DNA of 64,000 bases, taken from positions 1 to 64,000 of the forward strand of contig JAGVSM010003823.1 in the NCBI GenBank assembly GCA_022494885.1, given 5' to 3'. Shown piece after piece: positions 47,401-54,232 of the stretch. The DNA is from Micrasema longulum. Taxonomy: Eukaryota > Arthropoda > Insecta > Trichoptera > Brachycentridae. Position 1 is the first letter of the stretch, and the number at the start of each line of letters is the position of its first letter. The notes beneath the pieces are model-generated. The model had not been told where the DNA came from. It saw nothing but the letters and a program-made list of their open reading frames with translations, and searched no databases. A program made the translations under genes and the position numbers.

Positions 47401-50400
47401 GTTACTTTCGTGCAGTCATATCGCGGGACATATGGCGCTCGACGTGACCACTTTAAGCATTATTTATTTCTAGAACAAATCGGCCAGCTGACATTTCAAT
47501 CGTAATGGGAATATTATCGATTGAATTCAGTGTGGTATTTTTTAAAACTTCTGTATTTAAATAATGAAGAATATAATAAACTATATACAATAAATCGCAT
47601 AGGTAGTTAATAATAATCCAACAATGTTTGAGTATGTCCAAATGCTTGATAAAGGTTTCAGCAGAGTTGAGGAAATGTGGATGTTGAAACATGGGCAGAA
47701 TGGTGAATGTTACACAGTGTGTAAAGTGGCCACTTAAACCACCCAATGACAGGTCATAAGCCCTGCAAATGCCTAGACTTCAATATTCCCTTCTCAAAAA
47801 TGTTTTCCTTCTCTGTTGAAATAAATTTAAATGATAATAATCGTTATTTGAGCTGATTTCGCAGATAAAAGATGTTTTTGTATCACACAGAACCAAAATA
47901 GCAATTTATTATGTGATAAGTTTATGAACATTTTTGTAGCTTACCTGTAAACAAAATCCCCGTTCGCCGCTGCAAACAAGAGGATTGGTCATGGGATCTA
48001 CGATAAACCCTGAATTTGGGCAAAGGAGTTTCAGGTTTTCGGGACCTAAAAGAATCAATGTATTGCCCGAACATTGTAAAACCATGACTGGAATTCAGTT
48101 GAATAAACTTTTAAAAAAATGTTACTGCATTTGGTTAGAAAAAAGTCAGAAGGATTGCTAAAGTATTTTAGTTATTGTATAATTGTAAATATTAATATTA
48201 ATAATTACAATTGTTTAATAAATTCACTCGCGGATAGTGATGTTTCGTTATTATTTTCTACTGCAAAAATGTCTACCTGGTTGTACCAAGTTGGACAGAA
48301 TATTTATTGGTATACTTATTTATCTTTTTTTAAACTTTAATTCAATTAAATTCAACTAATATATTTAAATATAACATATAAATCACAAACATATATTCAA
48401 TACGTACATACGAGTATTATAAAATGTAAAAAAATACATGAAAGAGACTCATGTCAAAATAGTAGGAGAATCCTGCTCCGGAAAACTTCTTCGTATACAT
48501 GGAACAGATCAACATCCAGAGCGATGTTGTTCAGCATAGCGGTAGCCCTTCCAACAGGCATAACCATCGGCTGGTTGGTCTTGTATATCGGAATATGAAA
48601 CAATCTATGCTGACGCTGTCTTAGGTAATTATCAGGAATATACAAACCAATGCTCATCATAATCTTAGAATTATCGATCATACCGCGCAACGTTCGATAA
48701 AAATGTGTAGGCAAATACACATTCCTTCTAGTCTCTAAACTGTTGTAGCCAAGCATACCCGAAGAAACTCGGTCGGGTAGAGCCGAGGATAATACCCGCA
48801 CTCTCTCGTGTAGAGATATCTCAGAAACTTCTTTTGGATTTTCTCTATCATAAGAGAGTACTTCAGTTCGTGTGGCACCGAGACACACTCGAGTCTACTT
48901 CGAACTGAGGAGTTATAAATAGTTCTCAGTACGCGGGTATTTTCAAAAACCCTAGCACTACGCAGAACAAATCCTAACATCTTCAATTCATTACCACTGA
49001 TTGTCTCTATGTGTTCATGAAATGTCAGGGTGCTCACAAATCTAACGCCCAGATCCTTAACCTTCGATGTTCAGATTCTGGTCATTCATTTTGTAGCGAA
49101 AAAATAGAGTTTTTTGGGCCCTTGTGAAAGACGTGACCGAACACTTTGAAAAATTAAACCTAAGTTTGTTTTGCCTTCCACATTCAGATATATTAGATAT
49201 ATCCGCTTGAAGAAGACGAAAATTTTCAAAATTTGTCACCCTTAAGAATAGTTTTAAGTCATCCGCAAATAACAGAAAACGCGAGTTCAAAATTACATTT
49301 TAAATATTATTAATGAAAATTGAGAACAATAATGGACCCAGGTTACAGCTTTGCGGGACACCCGAGAAAGTATAGAAACACCCTGAGACCGTAGGAGACG
49401 TATTGGTTCCTATTTTGGACGTAGCTCGCCATTAATTTTAACAAATCATCCGAGAAACCGATCTCATACAGCTTATTTAATAAGACATCATGGTCGACAG
49501 TATCAAAGGCCTTGGCGAAGCCATTACCTATATGAACAGTCTACCTGATGTCCTGCATCCAGAGCTTTCGTGATGCAGTTCGTGAAATCCATTAGATTGG
49601 TTTCAACCTATTTCACGTATCGTATTTTGCAGACGATAAGACGCATCGGATTAAGAGTGATTACATATCAATTATTCCTGTTTAAACTAGTAAACAACGT
49701 CATAGACTGCCCTTTGCTCGCAAGTTCTTTACAATATATTGTATCCAACAGAACAAGACTCCATACTACATTTAATTTGCCAATACCAGGAAAAACGATT
49801 TTTTATTTAGAGCATGTCATTATTATAATACTGTTCTCTCCGGTCACGCAAACAGTTTTTATCTCTCCAATATGAAATATAGATGAAATAAAGACAGTAC
49901 GCCTGTTTAGTTACACGATTTCTGTAATTTTGTATGTATGTTCATTATTATATTTTGTACCTTTTTTTATTCTTAAAGTTTATTTTTACTTTATTTTTCA
50001 TTTGCAACTCCTGAGTGCCTAACATTTCTCATTTGTAAATTGATTTTATTTTGATACCTATAATGTACTTAACCAATAGCTTACATCACTGTGAAAAAAA
50101 TCTGTACCTCAGAGGCAGACGGATGCAAATCCAGAATTTGTTGAAACGACATTTCGATTTTCGTATCCAGTTTATGATCATGTCCATTGATTTTGAAGAA
50201 ATGTAAGTCTCATAGTTAAAGCACCAATGTATTAAAATACTGAAAATACAAATTAACGCTATAAATTATTAGAAATGAATTAGAGAAAGTAGATCCTTTA
50301 GGCTTTTGTTAAACATTTGACGTTTGGATTTGCATCCGTCTGCCTCTGAGGTACATATTTATATTGACTGTTTTCACAATTCTAGTTTATGTATATTCTT

Positions 50401-51848
50401 ATTTTTTTATGCTATATATGTAAAAGCTGTTGTTTTTTTCCCAAACAAATAAATAAGACGCACCCAATTTTTTCAATTCCGGGATGGTTCCTTTTCATGG
50501 TTTTTCACAAATATCTCCGTCGTAGCGAAAAATGTACTAAAAATAAATTAAAGTTTTAAAATGGCCTATAACTTTTATTTTTTTATAGAAGTCATATTTT
50601 CGGAGATACAAGGCAAATAAAATATATTTTTTTTATGAAAAATCAAATACTGGAGATTTTTCGTCCTAGTCCACGCCTAAAACATTCTTTTTACACAAAA
50701 TATAAGTTTTATTTTAATATCATAAAAATGATAGCACCTTTTCTAAAATATGAATGGTTATAAGTTCATAATTTTCTGCTGTCGAAAAATCCTCATCGAG
50801 TTCCTTGTCTTCTGGCGGAATTCCGTTTAATTCCGAGTGAAAAGGGGTGTCTTATGGTCCTAAAAATTCAAAAAACTTACTTATTCTGAACTTTTTTAAA
50901 ACAAAATGATGTTTACTCTTTTTATTTGATCTGCTGTGTAGATCTTGATCTGTTTTTTCTTAGTTTCTTCAGTTTTTTTTCACATCCTGTTTGTTTCACA
51001 CTTAATGATTAATATAATCATATTTTGGGTATATCCAAATGCCCCTCATCACCCGGCATTTCTCGAAGACCCCCGGTTCGATTCCCGAATAACCGAGAAT
51101 AACCGTATGTTTTAAATTTTGAGGCCAATTTTTTTTTCGTTTAGTTCCCGATAAACCGCTTTTCTAGCAATTTTTCATCGGGTGCTCGAACATAAGTTTA
51201 ATTTCTTACTTAAAAAGCTATAAAAAACGGATGCAAATGCAAACGCAAAAAGGGTGAAGTAGTAAAAATAAAAGTGTGACAATTGTTACAAAATAATGAA
51301 ATATATGATATTATTAATATTTAAAGCATTGACTTTGTGGTCAATCATTTCGATAAATATTATTAAATATTTGTATATAACCACTTACCGATTTTGCATG
51401 TTGGTTTAATTGGTGTCCTGGTGAAGAGACGGGTACGTCTCGAAACCGGTAGACATAGAAAAGCCGGTAAGTGGTTATTTACAAATATTTAATAACATTT
51501 ATATGTATGATAATATACACATCAAATCTTAATTATAAAAGTAATATATAATATCATCTAGGTACAAGTAGTAAAAAAATCATTAATTATGTCAATCAGA
51601 ACAAAAAGTTCTTTTTGAGGACGTTATTTCTCATTAATTTTCCGTCTGAAATCAGTTTTTTCAACATTTTCAGGCGTCGCGGCGCCTCTACGAGGGGAGG
51701 CACCACCGGATCCGGAAGCGCCCAAAGCACTCCGAGGAAACAGAGGGGAGCCAGGCTATCAGCGAGTCTCAAGGTTCGAGGATTGCTGGGAAGAGTATGG
51801 GCAAGAGATTCAAAATCAAAATCATGCGAGAATTTACATGTTCTTTAG
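26226..51848 (+). CDS. RGK-family small GTPase gene, six visible coding exons
   Basis: Exons 26226-26480, 34035-34222, 44525-44616, 45058-45241, 46728-46860 and 51674-51848 join in frame to 341 full codons and a TAG stop. Seen in the product: Ser/Arg/Pro-rich N-terminal region (1-114); P-loop GAPGVGKSS (121-129); a divergent G3 region FLDQG where Ras has DTAGQE; NKAD (226-229); ETSV (254-257); a basic C-terminus (285-334); and the tail SKSCENLHVL. These are hallmarks of RGK proteins (Rad, Gem, Rem; Rgk1-3 in flies). RGK proteins lack a lipidation CAAX box, bind calmodulin and 14-3-3, and restrain voltage-gated calcium channels through the beta subunit (family knowledge). The N-terminus is missing because the first exon begins with the third base of a codon. 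Which Rgk paralogue this is cannot be told here. Confidence 0.93.
26533..26945 (+). repeat. Fold-back repeat family, copy 4 (core open on minus strand)
   Basis: Starts with the end module 'ttcaacgatgttttgatt' and 'aatgcttgcagactggctgg', then 'ttgttgcaacagagatgg', the 'cttatgacctgtcattggct' module and the core. The minus strand of the core is open from about 26946 to 26701, encoding RCLVGELVQPNESHPHDKAF and ending CYTVCKVAT. It lies 50 bp inside the first RGK intron shown. Confidence 0.8.
26925..27310 (+). repeat. Fold-back repeat family, copy 5 (inverted end at right)
   Basis: A second unit starting 'ttcaacaatgttatgagtat'. Its right end 'agccagtctgcaagcatttg' plus 'actcaaaacattgttga' is the inverted form of the left end module, giving a hairpin-capable structure about 380 bp long. 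Confidence 0.75.
27629..28025 (+). mobile_element. LINE reverse-transcriptase fragment with CADD motif
   Basis: Plus-strand frame begins LLCADDAVLLASSNKDLLQI, the catalytic A/V-DD box and following helix. It continues to EEFVYLGSIFSRDGRVEKDV and NKNMSIEAKLAV. A frame change at about 27975 precedes the break. Coding stops where a fold-back repeat begins at about 28025. The same family continues at 30334-30890 and 33370-33990. The C-terminal relatives carry a GHxERM block as in RTE-like and related insect LINEs. Confidence 0.8.
28025..28310 (-). repeat. Fold-back repeat family, copy 6
   Basis: Opens with 'acacactgtgtaatattta', contains an inner palindrome around 'ttcctcaactct' and 'gaagagttgaggaaatg', and ends at 'tttttcgtctctgttgaaat'. 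It interrupts the LINE fragment on its left. Confidence 0.8.
28311..28831. other. Unassigned intron sequence
   Basis: Moderately G+C-containing, no match inside the window and no coding recognised. Confidence 0.4.
28832..29480 (-). mobile_element. Jockey-like LINE 3' end
   Basis: The minus strand at about 29150-29330 encodes FEYYSIKIYNLLPLSMKTIT and IFKKAIKKWI, the C-terminal end of Jockey-type pol. The 3' UTR carries the 'tgtcttcggcacgg' segment also found at 6535 and 12730. The plus-strand left edge has an 'atttatttatttatttatt' tail. Confidence 0.65.
29660..29830 (-). mobile_element. Short LINE pol C-terminal relic
   Basis: The minus strand reads HVGPRSFNSLTKELQNIKSL then VHFKVGLRSRI, matching the usual 'GPRxFNxLPxEL...FK' end of Jockey-type pol. 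A T-run at about 29648-29666 marks a possible tail. Confidence 0.6.
29850..30333. other. Unassigned intron sequence
   Basis: No recognisable repeat or coding region. Confidence 0.4.
30334..30890 (+). mobile_element. LINE pol C-terminal region, GHxERM family
   Basis: An open plus-strand frame of 182 codons with AVEMRSLRRMCGKTMYDRC, then RIKKGVLRWFGHAERMDSER, GCRKRGRPRKTWHDQVHQIL and the end VLWRSILSVYPYGETA. This is the C-terminal part of an insect non-LTR reverse transcriptase. The catalytic motif is missing, so it is a 5'-truncated insertion that has stayed open and is therefore fairly young. Confidence 0.85.
31100..32200 (-). mobile_element. Jockey-like LINE with FADD box, decayed
   Basis: Minus-strand frames from about 32110 encode CFADDTLVFSNILKQIDSPS, then LHLNLSKSKVMNLF, SLVRPHLEYSSVIWFPYY and RKISWRLGLSRDLYTYNELE down to 31258. 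Several stops break it. A 12-bp tandem repeat 'tggacacattta' at about 31140-31180 and a T/A-rich boundary near 31100 lie at the 3' side. Confidence 0.8.
32690..33300 (+). repeat. Fold-back repeat family, copies 7-8
   Basis: 32700-32990 holds the full core in the same arrangement as 26533. Its minus strand is open as RCLVGELVQPDEFHSHDKGF down to CYTVSNVAT. Two fragments of the end module follow at about 33030-33070 and 33240-33300. Confidence 0.75.
33370..33990 (+). mobile_element. LINE pol C-terminal region, GHxERM family, second copy
   Basis: Same family as 30334-30890: AVEMRSFRRMCGKSMYDRVA, KKGSLRWFGHVERMDDEKM, and the end 'tctctctgtctaccattacg' followed by a (gta)n-like tail at about 33985-33998. 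Stops at about 33580 and 33854 break it. It ends only about 45 bases before RGK exon b. Confidence 0.8.
34035..34222 (+). CDS. RGK exon b: P-loop
   Basis: Acceptor 'gtttttcag' at 34026-34034 and donor CG|GTACGT after 34222. It enters with one base (C) completing Ser85 and leaves with one base (G) of Asp148. It encodes a Ser/Pro-rich linker then YRVLVLGAPGVGKSSLVSQF, the G1 nucleotide-binding loop and first helix, followed by the switch-I side ending AYDTSI. G+C-rich against an AT-rich intron. An overlapping donor-like GTATTG lies four bases further on, but only 34222 keeps the downstream frame. Confidence 0.93.
34381..34572 (-). mobile_element. tRNA-derived SINE, third family, copy 1
   Basis: The minus strand starts 'cgggttgtggtcccgaggct' with a B-box-like 'ggttcggatcc' and continues into a body ending in a T-rich plus-strand edge. 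The same unit is at 35341-35537. Distinct from the Gly-like and Val-like SINEs. Confidence 0.75.
34612..34796 (-). repeat. Dispersed repeat starting 'aagatgtgac', partial inverted copy
   Basis: Reverse complement of the first part of 24807-25225 and 41231-41641, with 'aatcgagatgaccactcgag' and 'gtgacaaaatgtcacatctt'. Confidence 0.65.
34866..35690. mobile_element. Long-TIR (fold-back) element with a nested SINE
   Basis: The left arm (about 34868-35000) and right arm (about 35546-35690) are inverted copies. They share 'ggtctaaaaagttgc', 'atactacttttggccctcaa' and the outer 'gggctga' edge. The SINE at 35341-35537 sits just inside the right arm. No transposase is seen between the arms. Confidence 0.7.
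35341..35537 (-). mobile_element. tRNA-derived SINE, third family, copy 2
   Basis: Same as 34381-34572, with 'gtggtcccgtggctagtgtc' in the head and the B-box-like 'ggttcgaatcc' on the minus strand. T-run at the plus-strand left edge. Confidence 0.78.
35930..36240 (+). mobile_element. Jockey-like LINE C-terminal end
   Basis: An open frame of 93 codons: HDYNTRFTSMEGLAVPRYC then KYGKRTLQYSIPKIFNMLPN, the conserved end of Jockey-type pol. Followed by an A-rich region. Confidence 0.7.
36298..36425 (+). repeat. 'atagcgccattttcg' repeat, copy 1
   Basis: 'ggataacttatatagcgcca' through 'aggcgctttacatggtgatt' and on to 'gaagcttttaaatttgtaat'; repeated almost identically at 42848-42985 and as an inverted short piece at about 44770-44850. 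The 'gcgcc...ggcgc' parts are complementary. Confidence 0.7.
36933..37713 (+). mobile_element. Non-autonomous hAT element with 8-bp target duplication
   Basis: The left end 'cagtggcgaatgg' and right end 'ggttcgcccctg' form hAT-like terminal inverted repeats. Exact 8-bp duplications 'gtatgtat' lie at 36925-36932 and 37714-37721. The 781-bp interior has no transposase. A diverged inverted relative is at 47050-47465. Confidence 0.85.
38177..38595 (+). mobile_element. CCTCGATTATGA-TIR family, copy 2 (right side lost)
   Basis: Left terminus 'ggcctcgattatgatgggaa' at 38177, then the C-run (about 38276-38288) and 'gatgtaagtacatcggttta'. Homology ends near 38595. Confidence 0.75.
38970..39031 (-). 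mobile_element. Gly-like SINE, head only
   Basis: The reverse complement gives the tRNA-like head with 'ggtctcgggttcgat'; the body is missing. Confidence 0.7.
39515..40155. repeat. Fold-back repeat family, copies 9-10
   Basis: 39527-39600 and about 39680-39752 are inverted arms (from 'acaacagagataaggaacat' to 'tgggcttatgacctgt'), so the unit can fold on itself. A second unit runs 39875-40155, with 'attttcaggcgttgcctagt' and the end 'aatttggacaaactcaaaat'. Confidence 0.8.
40169..40421 (-). mobile_element. tRNA-derived SINE (Gly-like), with target duplication
   Basis: Antisense full-length copy. Direct repeats 'atgaaattt' at 40160-40168 and 40422-40430 fit a target duplication. B box and body landmarks as in the copy at 17392. 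Confidence 0.85.
40795..40890 (-). repeat. Fold-back repeat family, short copy
   Basis: Only the 'aaagtggccacttagacc' to 'cttagactttcatattcccc'-like part ('gcctagactttcatattccc') is present. Confidence 0.7.
41231..41641 (+). repeat. Dispersed repeat starting 'aagatgtgac', copy 2
   Basis: Parallel to 24807-25225 over its whole length with many small changes, including 'tacgtattttgacatcgacg' near the right end. The ORF at 41190-41471 is a chance frame within the repeat. Confidence 0.65.
41670..42473 (+). mobile_element. THAP-domain DNA transposon derivative, copy 3
   Basis: Ends 'aattaagaataatcc' and 'ggactattcttaattctatg'. An ATG at 41816 opens MPRCLLLKCRNTARILKKQD and GITFH, the start of a THAP C2CH finger, then stops after about 33 codons. 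No transposase core. Confidence 0.75.
42848..42985 (+). repeat. 'atagcgccattttcg' repeat, copy 2
   Basis: Near-identical to 36298-36425; preceded by a 'tatttatttatttat' run. Confidence 0.7.
43006..43985 (+). mobile_element. Penelope-like element, GIY-YIG endonuclease end
   Basis: Starts with 'ataggtgcgaaggttttcac', shared with the copy at 15299. It encodes a linker (NKISDALEHNGYKKKQIDNI, then IAKVLKKQNIATTF) and ETEAVYKLSCQ, CDKVYIG, RTANKRIDEHKRACKLGHPD, GHFFAFEPKILHKPSNYSAR and an end at TADCDTVQITST. This is the GIY-YIG endonuclease end of Penelope-like pol. In-frame stops at about 43443 and 43467 inactivate it. A short direct repeat of 'gtgcctactgc...agtacata' sits near 43745-43865. The right end (43914-43975) is the inverted-repeat terminus seen at 15852. 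Confidence 0.88.
44050..44500 (-). mobile_element. Jockey-like LINE end abutting RGK exon c
   Basis: Minus-strand coding from about 44497 encodes QVLVKCTNKFCNVLPVKQLC, then HTHNTRLKTKGSLSVPRITN and FGERTLNCVVPRLFNDLP, the C-terminal end of Jockey-type pol. It reaches to about 25-30 bases before the exon c acceptor. The longer antisense frame that appears to continue through the exon is not LINE sequence. Confidence 0.7.
44525..44616 (+). CDS. RGK exon c: switch/G3 region
   Basis: Acceptor 'gttgttttag' to 44524 and donor CG|GTAAGT after 44616. It enters with two bases completing Asp148 and leaves at a codon boundary. It encodes DDSGEKSVSVLLAGEESELI then FLDQGCCVGP. The canonical DTAGQE of Ras is absent, as in all RGK proteins. 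The upstream intron carries a minus-strand LINE relic reaching to within about 25-30 bases of this acceptor. The first half of the antisense frame through this exon is chance. Confidence 0.9.
45058..45241 (+). CDS. RGK exon d: NKAD guanine-specificity motif
   Basis: Acceptor 'cctatttcag' to 45057 and donor AG|GTAACA after 45241; phase 0 in, one base out. It encodes EPQAYCVVYSSSDRGSLRSA, a helix and the strand ARILVGNKADLVRSR, with the G4 motif NKAD contacting the guanine base. The preceding intron is only 441 bp. Confidence 0.94.
45242..45994. other. Unassigned intron sequence
   Basis: Nothing recognised apart from ordinary intron DNA of intron d-e. Confidence 0.4.
45995..46470 (+). repeat. 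Fold-back repeat family, copy 11 (palindromic)
   Basis: The left part (46000-46080: 'ttcatccggctgaaccaaat', 'cacctactaggcc') is the reverse complement of the right part (46200-46280), with the end module 46085-46201 between. The plus-strand core is open at 46222-46404 as RCLVGDLVQPDESHPRDKGF, ending GQNGECYT, and follows 'attgttttcag'. Confidence 0.8.
46728..46860 (+). CDS. RGK exon e: G5 region
   Basis: Acceptor 'tgatttcag' to 46727 and donor AT|GTAAGG after 46860. It enters with two bases completing Glu240 and leaves with two bases of Met284. It encodes GKSLAISYDCKFIETSVGIN and NVDELLVGLLTQIRLKQE, covering the G5 (ETSV) motif and the last helix of the G domain. This is the best-conserved block in arthropod RGK proteins as I remember them. 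Confidence 0.94.
47050..47465 (-). mobile_element. hAT-type MITE, diverged inverted copy
   Basis: Reverse complement of about 37270-37710: shared 'cttgcagattac', 'atttggaaaacagtatttc' and 'aagctgcgtataatcg'. The end near 47050 'ggagcgaatcg' is a decayed terminal repeat. The other end is truncated. Confidence 0.65.
47620..47830 (-). repeat. Fold-back repeat family, copy 12
   Basis: Contains 'ttgaggaaatgtggatgttg', 'ggcagaatggtgaatgttac', 'aaagtggccacttaaaccac' and the 'ttccttctctgttgaaataa' end. Confidence 0.8.
47831..48339. other. Unassigned intron sequence
   Basis: AT-rich, nothing recognised. Confidence 0.4.
48340..49560 (-). mobile_element. Jockey-like LINE with catalytic-region remnants
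   Basis: The minus strand from about 49530 encodes DTVDHDVLLNKLYEIGFSDD, later LLFADDLKLFLRVTNFENFR (FADD box), LKMLGFVLRSARVFENTRVL and YIPDNYLRQRQHRLFHIPIY. This is the most complete LINE in the window, spanning most reverse-transcriptase motifs, but broken by several frameshifts and stops. It belongs to the same family as 24005-24806. Confidence 0.85.
49617..49900 (+). mobile_element. Jockey-like LINE C-terminal relic
   Basis: Plus-strand frame with ITYQLFLFKLVNNVIDCPLL and SLQYIVSNRTRLHTTFNLP, a typical Jockey-type pol end. It lies back to back with the minus-strand LINE on its left. Confidence 0.6.
50104..50354. mobile_element. Short TIR element with perfect 30-bp inverted repeats
   Basis: 50104-50133 (starts 'gtacctcagaggcagacgga') and 50325-50354 are exact reverse complements. 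The 191-bp interior is AT-rich and non-coding. A MITE-like element of unknown superfamily. Confidence 0.8.
51361..51494. ncRNA. Inverted repeat with hammerhead-like core (candidate)
   Basis: Arms 51361-51390 and 51465-51494 are reverse complements with one mismatch. Inside, CTGGTGAA (51418-51425), a GAGAC/GTCTC helix with a GGGTAC loop, and GAAA (51442-51445) are followed by CCGG, a self-pairing CCGG (51464-51467) and T-A. This order resembles a hammerhead ribozyme (CUGANGA, helix II, GAAA, helix III, UH). The core carries a G for the conserved A and one extra A, and helix I pairing next to the core is weak, so activity is doubtful. Confidence 0.35.
51674..51848 (+). CDS. RGK terminal exon f: basic tail and stop
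   Basis: Acceptor 'caacattttcag' to 51673; stop TAG 51846-51848. One base completes Met284. It encodes a Gly/Ser/Arg-rich linker, the basic amphipathic stretch SLKVRGLLGRVWARDSKSKS (candidate calmodulin or phosphoinositide-binding region by analogy) and the C-terminus CENLHVL. RGK proteins end in a conserved Ser-Cys-containing tail instead of a CAAX box, and this matches it. Confidence 0.94.
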
Positions 51849-51980
51849 ATGAATCATTTTGTTTGAAGGGCTTTTAATTAAAGTTTAAATTATTTTTGAA
51901 AGCATTTAACTTTCATGATTGTCATAATATAGCTTAAATCTCATTTATTTGATAAATTTATCTGGGTGTTTAAACAATGA

Positions 51981-51986
51981 AATAAA
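51981..51986 (+). terminator. Candidate RGK polyadenylation signal
   Basis: AATAAA about 130 bases after the RGK stop, with T/G-rich sequence following at about 52020-52040. The expression end is inferred, not shown. Confidence 0.5.
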
Positions 51987-52079
51987 AGTGAAATAATATT
52001 TCATGTGTATTACATTGTTTAAGCTATGTCTGTTTTTTTATTTAATATATATTTTCACAGCTTAACTGCTCTATAATGA

Positions 52080-53003
52080 GAGTTGTGACTTTGGTTTTTA
52101 GGATGAAAACAATGTAAAAAGCTTGCGTATTTTATGGGTCAGAAAATGATACAAGATCTTGTTCAGTTGCTAAATAAATGGCGCGCAAGCATGCGCAGTA
52201 AGCAGATGCTTTCAGCGCCATAACAGATAACGAACAGTTTCACAATAAACTAAACAAACTATCTTGACAGCTAACAATATGTTATTCTACAATCTACAAA
52301 CAACATCAGGTTTCTTTAAAAAAAAGGGATCATGAACCTTATTGAAAATAAGTGAAAATCACAATTTCTAGAAAAAAAGTCAGGCGTGAAGCGAAAAAAT
52401 ACAGCAAAGTATATAACTGAGTGTAATTAAAGTGCCACAAGCAACAAAAAATTCGCTTTGACAGTTGAAGTTGACAGTTAACTATGTTACAGGCGGGGGT
52501 TCAAATATTTGTTCAAAAATAGGACATATTTTACTTTATTTGATTTATCTTGTCTTTTACACGGCACATTATTCATTGTGTCAAATGAACGTAGTTATGC
52601 AGAAAACAGCCAGCCATAGAAAATTGAAACTGAGAAAAAATGCACTTTTGTGAAAAGGGTGAATAATCAAATCTACACGACAGTTGGATCGTTTTTTTTT
52701 CTCTGACAAAATGATAATAATGCATGCATTCGTTTTTTGTAATAAAAAATGAATTGAGTTATGCAAATGGTAAGATTCAATGATTTTTAAAGTCTGGCTG
52801 ACCACACAACCTAAGATGCGCATTTTGCAGAAAACGGCCTGATCTAATGTTGAATGAAACCTCAGACAAACTCGGAATGTATGAGGCGACATTCGTTTTC
52901 GTGACATTTTGATATCATGGGATTTTCATAGGGTGATTATTACAGTTTTTTTGTATGAAAGCGGTCTGGCTGTTTTAAGCGGAACATAGAATTGACCTTC
53001 CTA
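52080..53003. other. Unassigned sequence 3' of RGK
   Basis: No coding or repeat family recognised between the RGK poly(A) region and the next transposon. Confidence 0.4.
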
Positions 53004-54232
53004 GGCCTCGATTATGATGGGAAGATAAAGACTTCATACCTTCACCTTAACGGTATAGTTGAAGATTCTCTCTAGCGATTACAAAGATATACTACCGACC
53101 CCCACTCATCGATATGAAACCCGGGGAAGCGTACGTCATGGTACACATATCTACGCTCTAAAATGACATAGCTTCAGTACGACGTCATAGTTGAAGATAA
53201 AAGTCTCGTGACCGACTACAAAGATATACTACCAATCCCCCAACCATCAAGTTTTGATGTAAGTACATCGGTTTATACAGATGGGTCTAGAACTCCTCGA
53301 TACATTTTTTTTACATTTTACTTTTTTTTTTGCACCACAACAGGCCAGGAGGCCTAATTACAGTGGTGAATTACATCACAGAGCACCCAGGCTTGAGAAA
53401 AATCACATTTTATTTTTTGTGTTCTCACCGGGAATCGAACCCGGAACCTTCCGTGCGTGAGTCAAGCGTCTTGACCACTACACCACGGAGGCCGCCTTAG
53501 AGAAGCGTTTATCTACGCATCAAAAGTGTCAAAATTTTTGTTCCACCGATCAGTTTTTACTTCAATTATGATTTATTCAAAATTTTTATCGTTTTGAGGT
53601 TGGCACTTTTTTTCTAAAAAGCCTTTTAAAAATATAAGAGAAATAAGTCAATTTCGAAGTCAAATTAAATTCTGTCATAACTGTCAGTTTCAGTAACGAC
53701 TGGCTAGGTGCAGTAGCTAGACTAGCTAGATACTGCCTTATTAACATACAAGATCATCTAGCCGTAAAATGTTACCAATGTAAAAAATAAATTGAGTTAT
53801 TATATTTTTTCCGTCTGTTTTACTATCTTCCGGAGTGTGCGTATCGAGACGTATAAAGAGCCGGCTTTGTAGTCGCTCAGTAGATAAATACAAACGATAT
53901 AAAGCGAATCGTCTTGACAAGTGTCAAAAGTCTTTTAAAAATCATGTTCAAGCAAGCATTTTTTGCTTGAATTGGGATTTATTGGAGTTGAAAATCGCTC
54001 TGAAGTGGGCAATTCCTATCACAGAAGCCTATTTAAAATAAATGAGAACTATTTCAAATGTTAATGAAGTAAGAAACGCAGACTAATTTTTGCGGTGATT
54101 CATTTGTCCGTTTCGATCATGTGATGTCTATATGGCAAGCAGGTAGAACATACCGATGAAAATGCAGATAGTAATGAAGTTAAGAATACCGTCTCGATAT
54201 ATACATATGAAGATAGCGTTCATAATCGAGGC
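53004..54232 (+). mobile_element. CCTCGATTATGA-TIR family, copy 3 (both ends) with nested SINE
   Basis: Left 'ggcctcgattatga' (53004-53017) and right 'tcataatcgaggc' (54220-54232) are inverted. A Val-like SINE (53305-53495) is inserted between 'ctcgatac' and 'gtttatctacgc', which are adjacent in copy 2. Without the SINE the element is about 1.04 kb. No transposase is seen. Confidence 0.82.
53305..53495 (-). mobile_element. tRNA-derived SINE (Val-like), copy 2
   Basis: Near-identical to 10849-11032, including 'caggccaggaggcctaatt' and 'gggaatcgaacccggaacct'. T-rich left edge. Confidence 0.87.
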
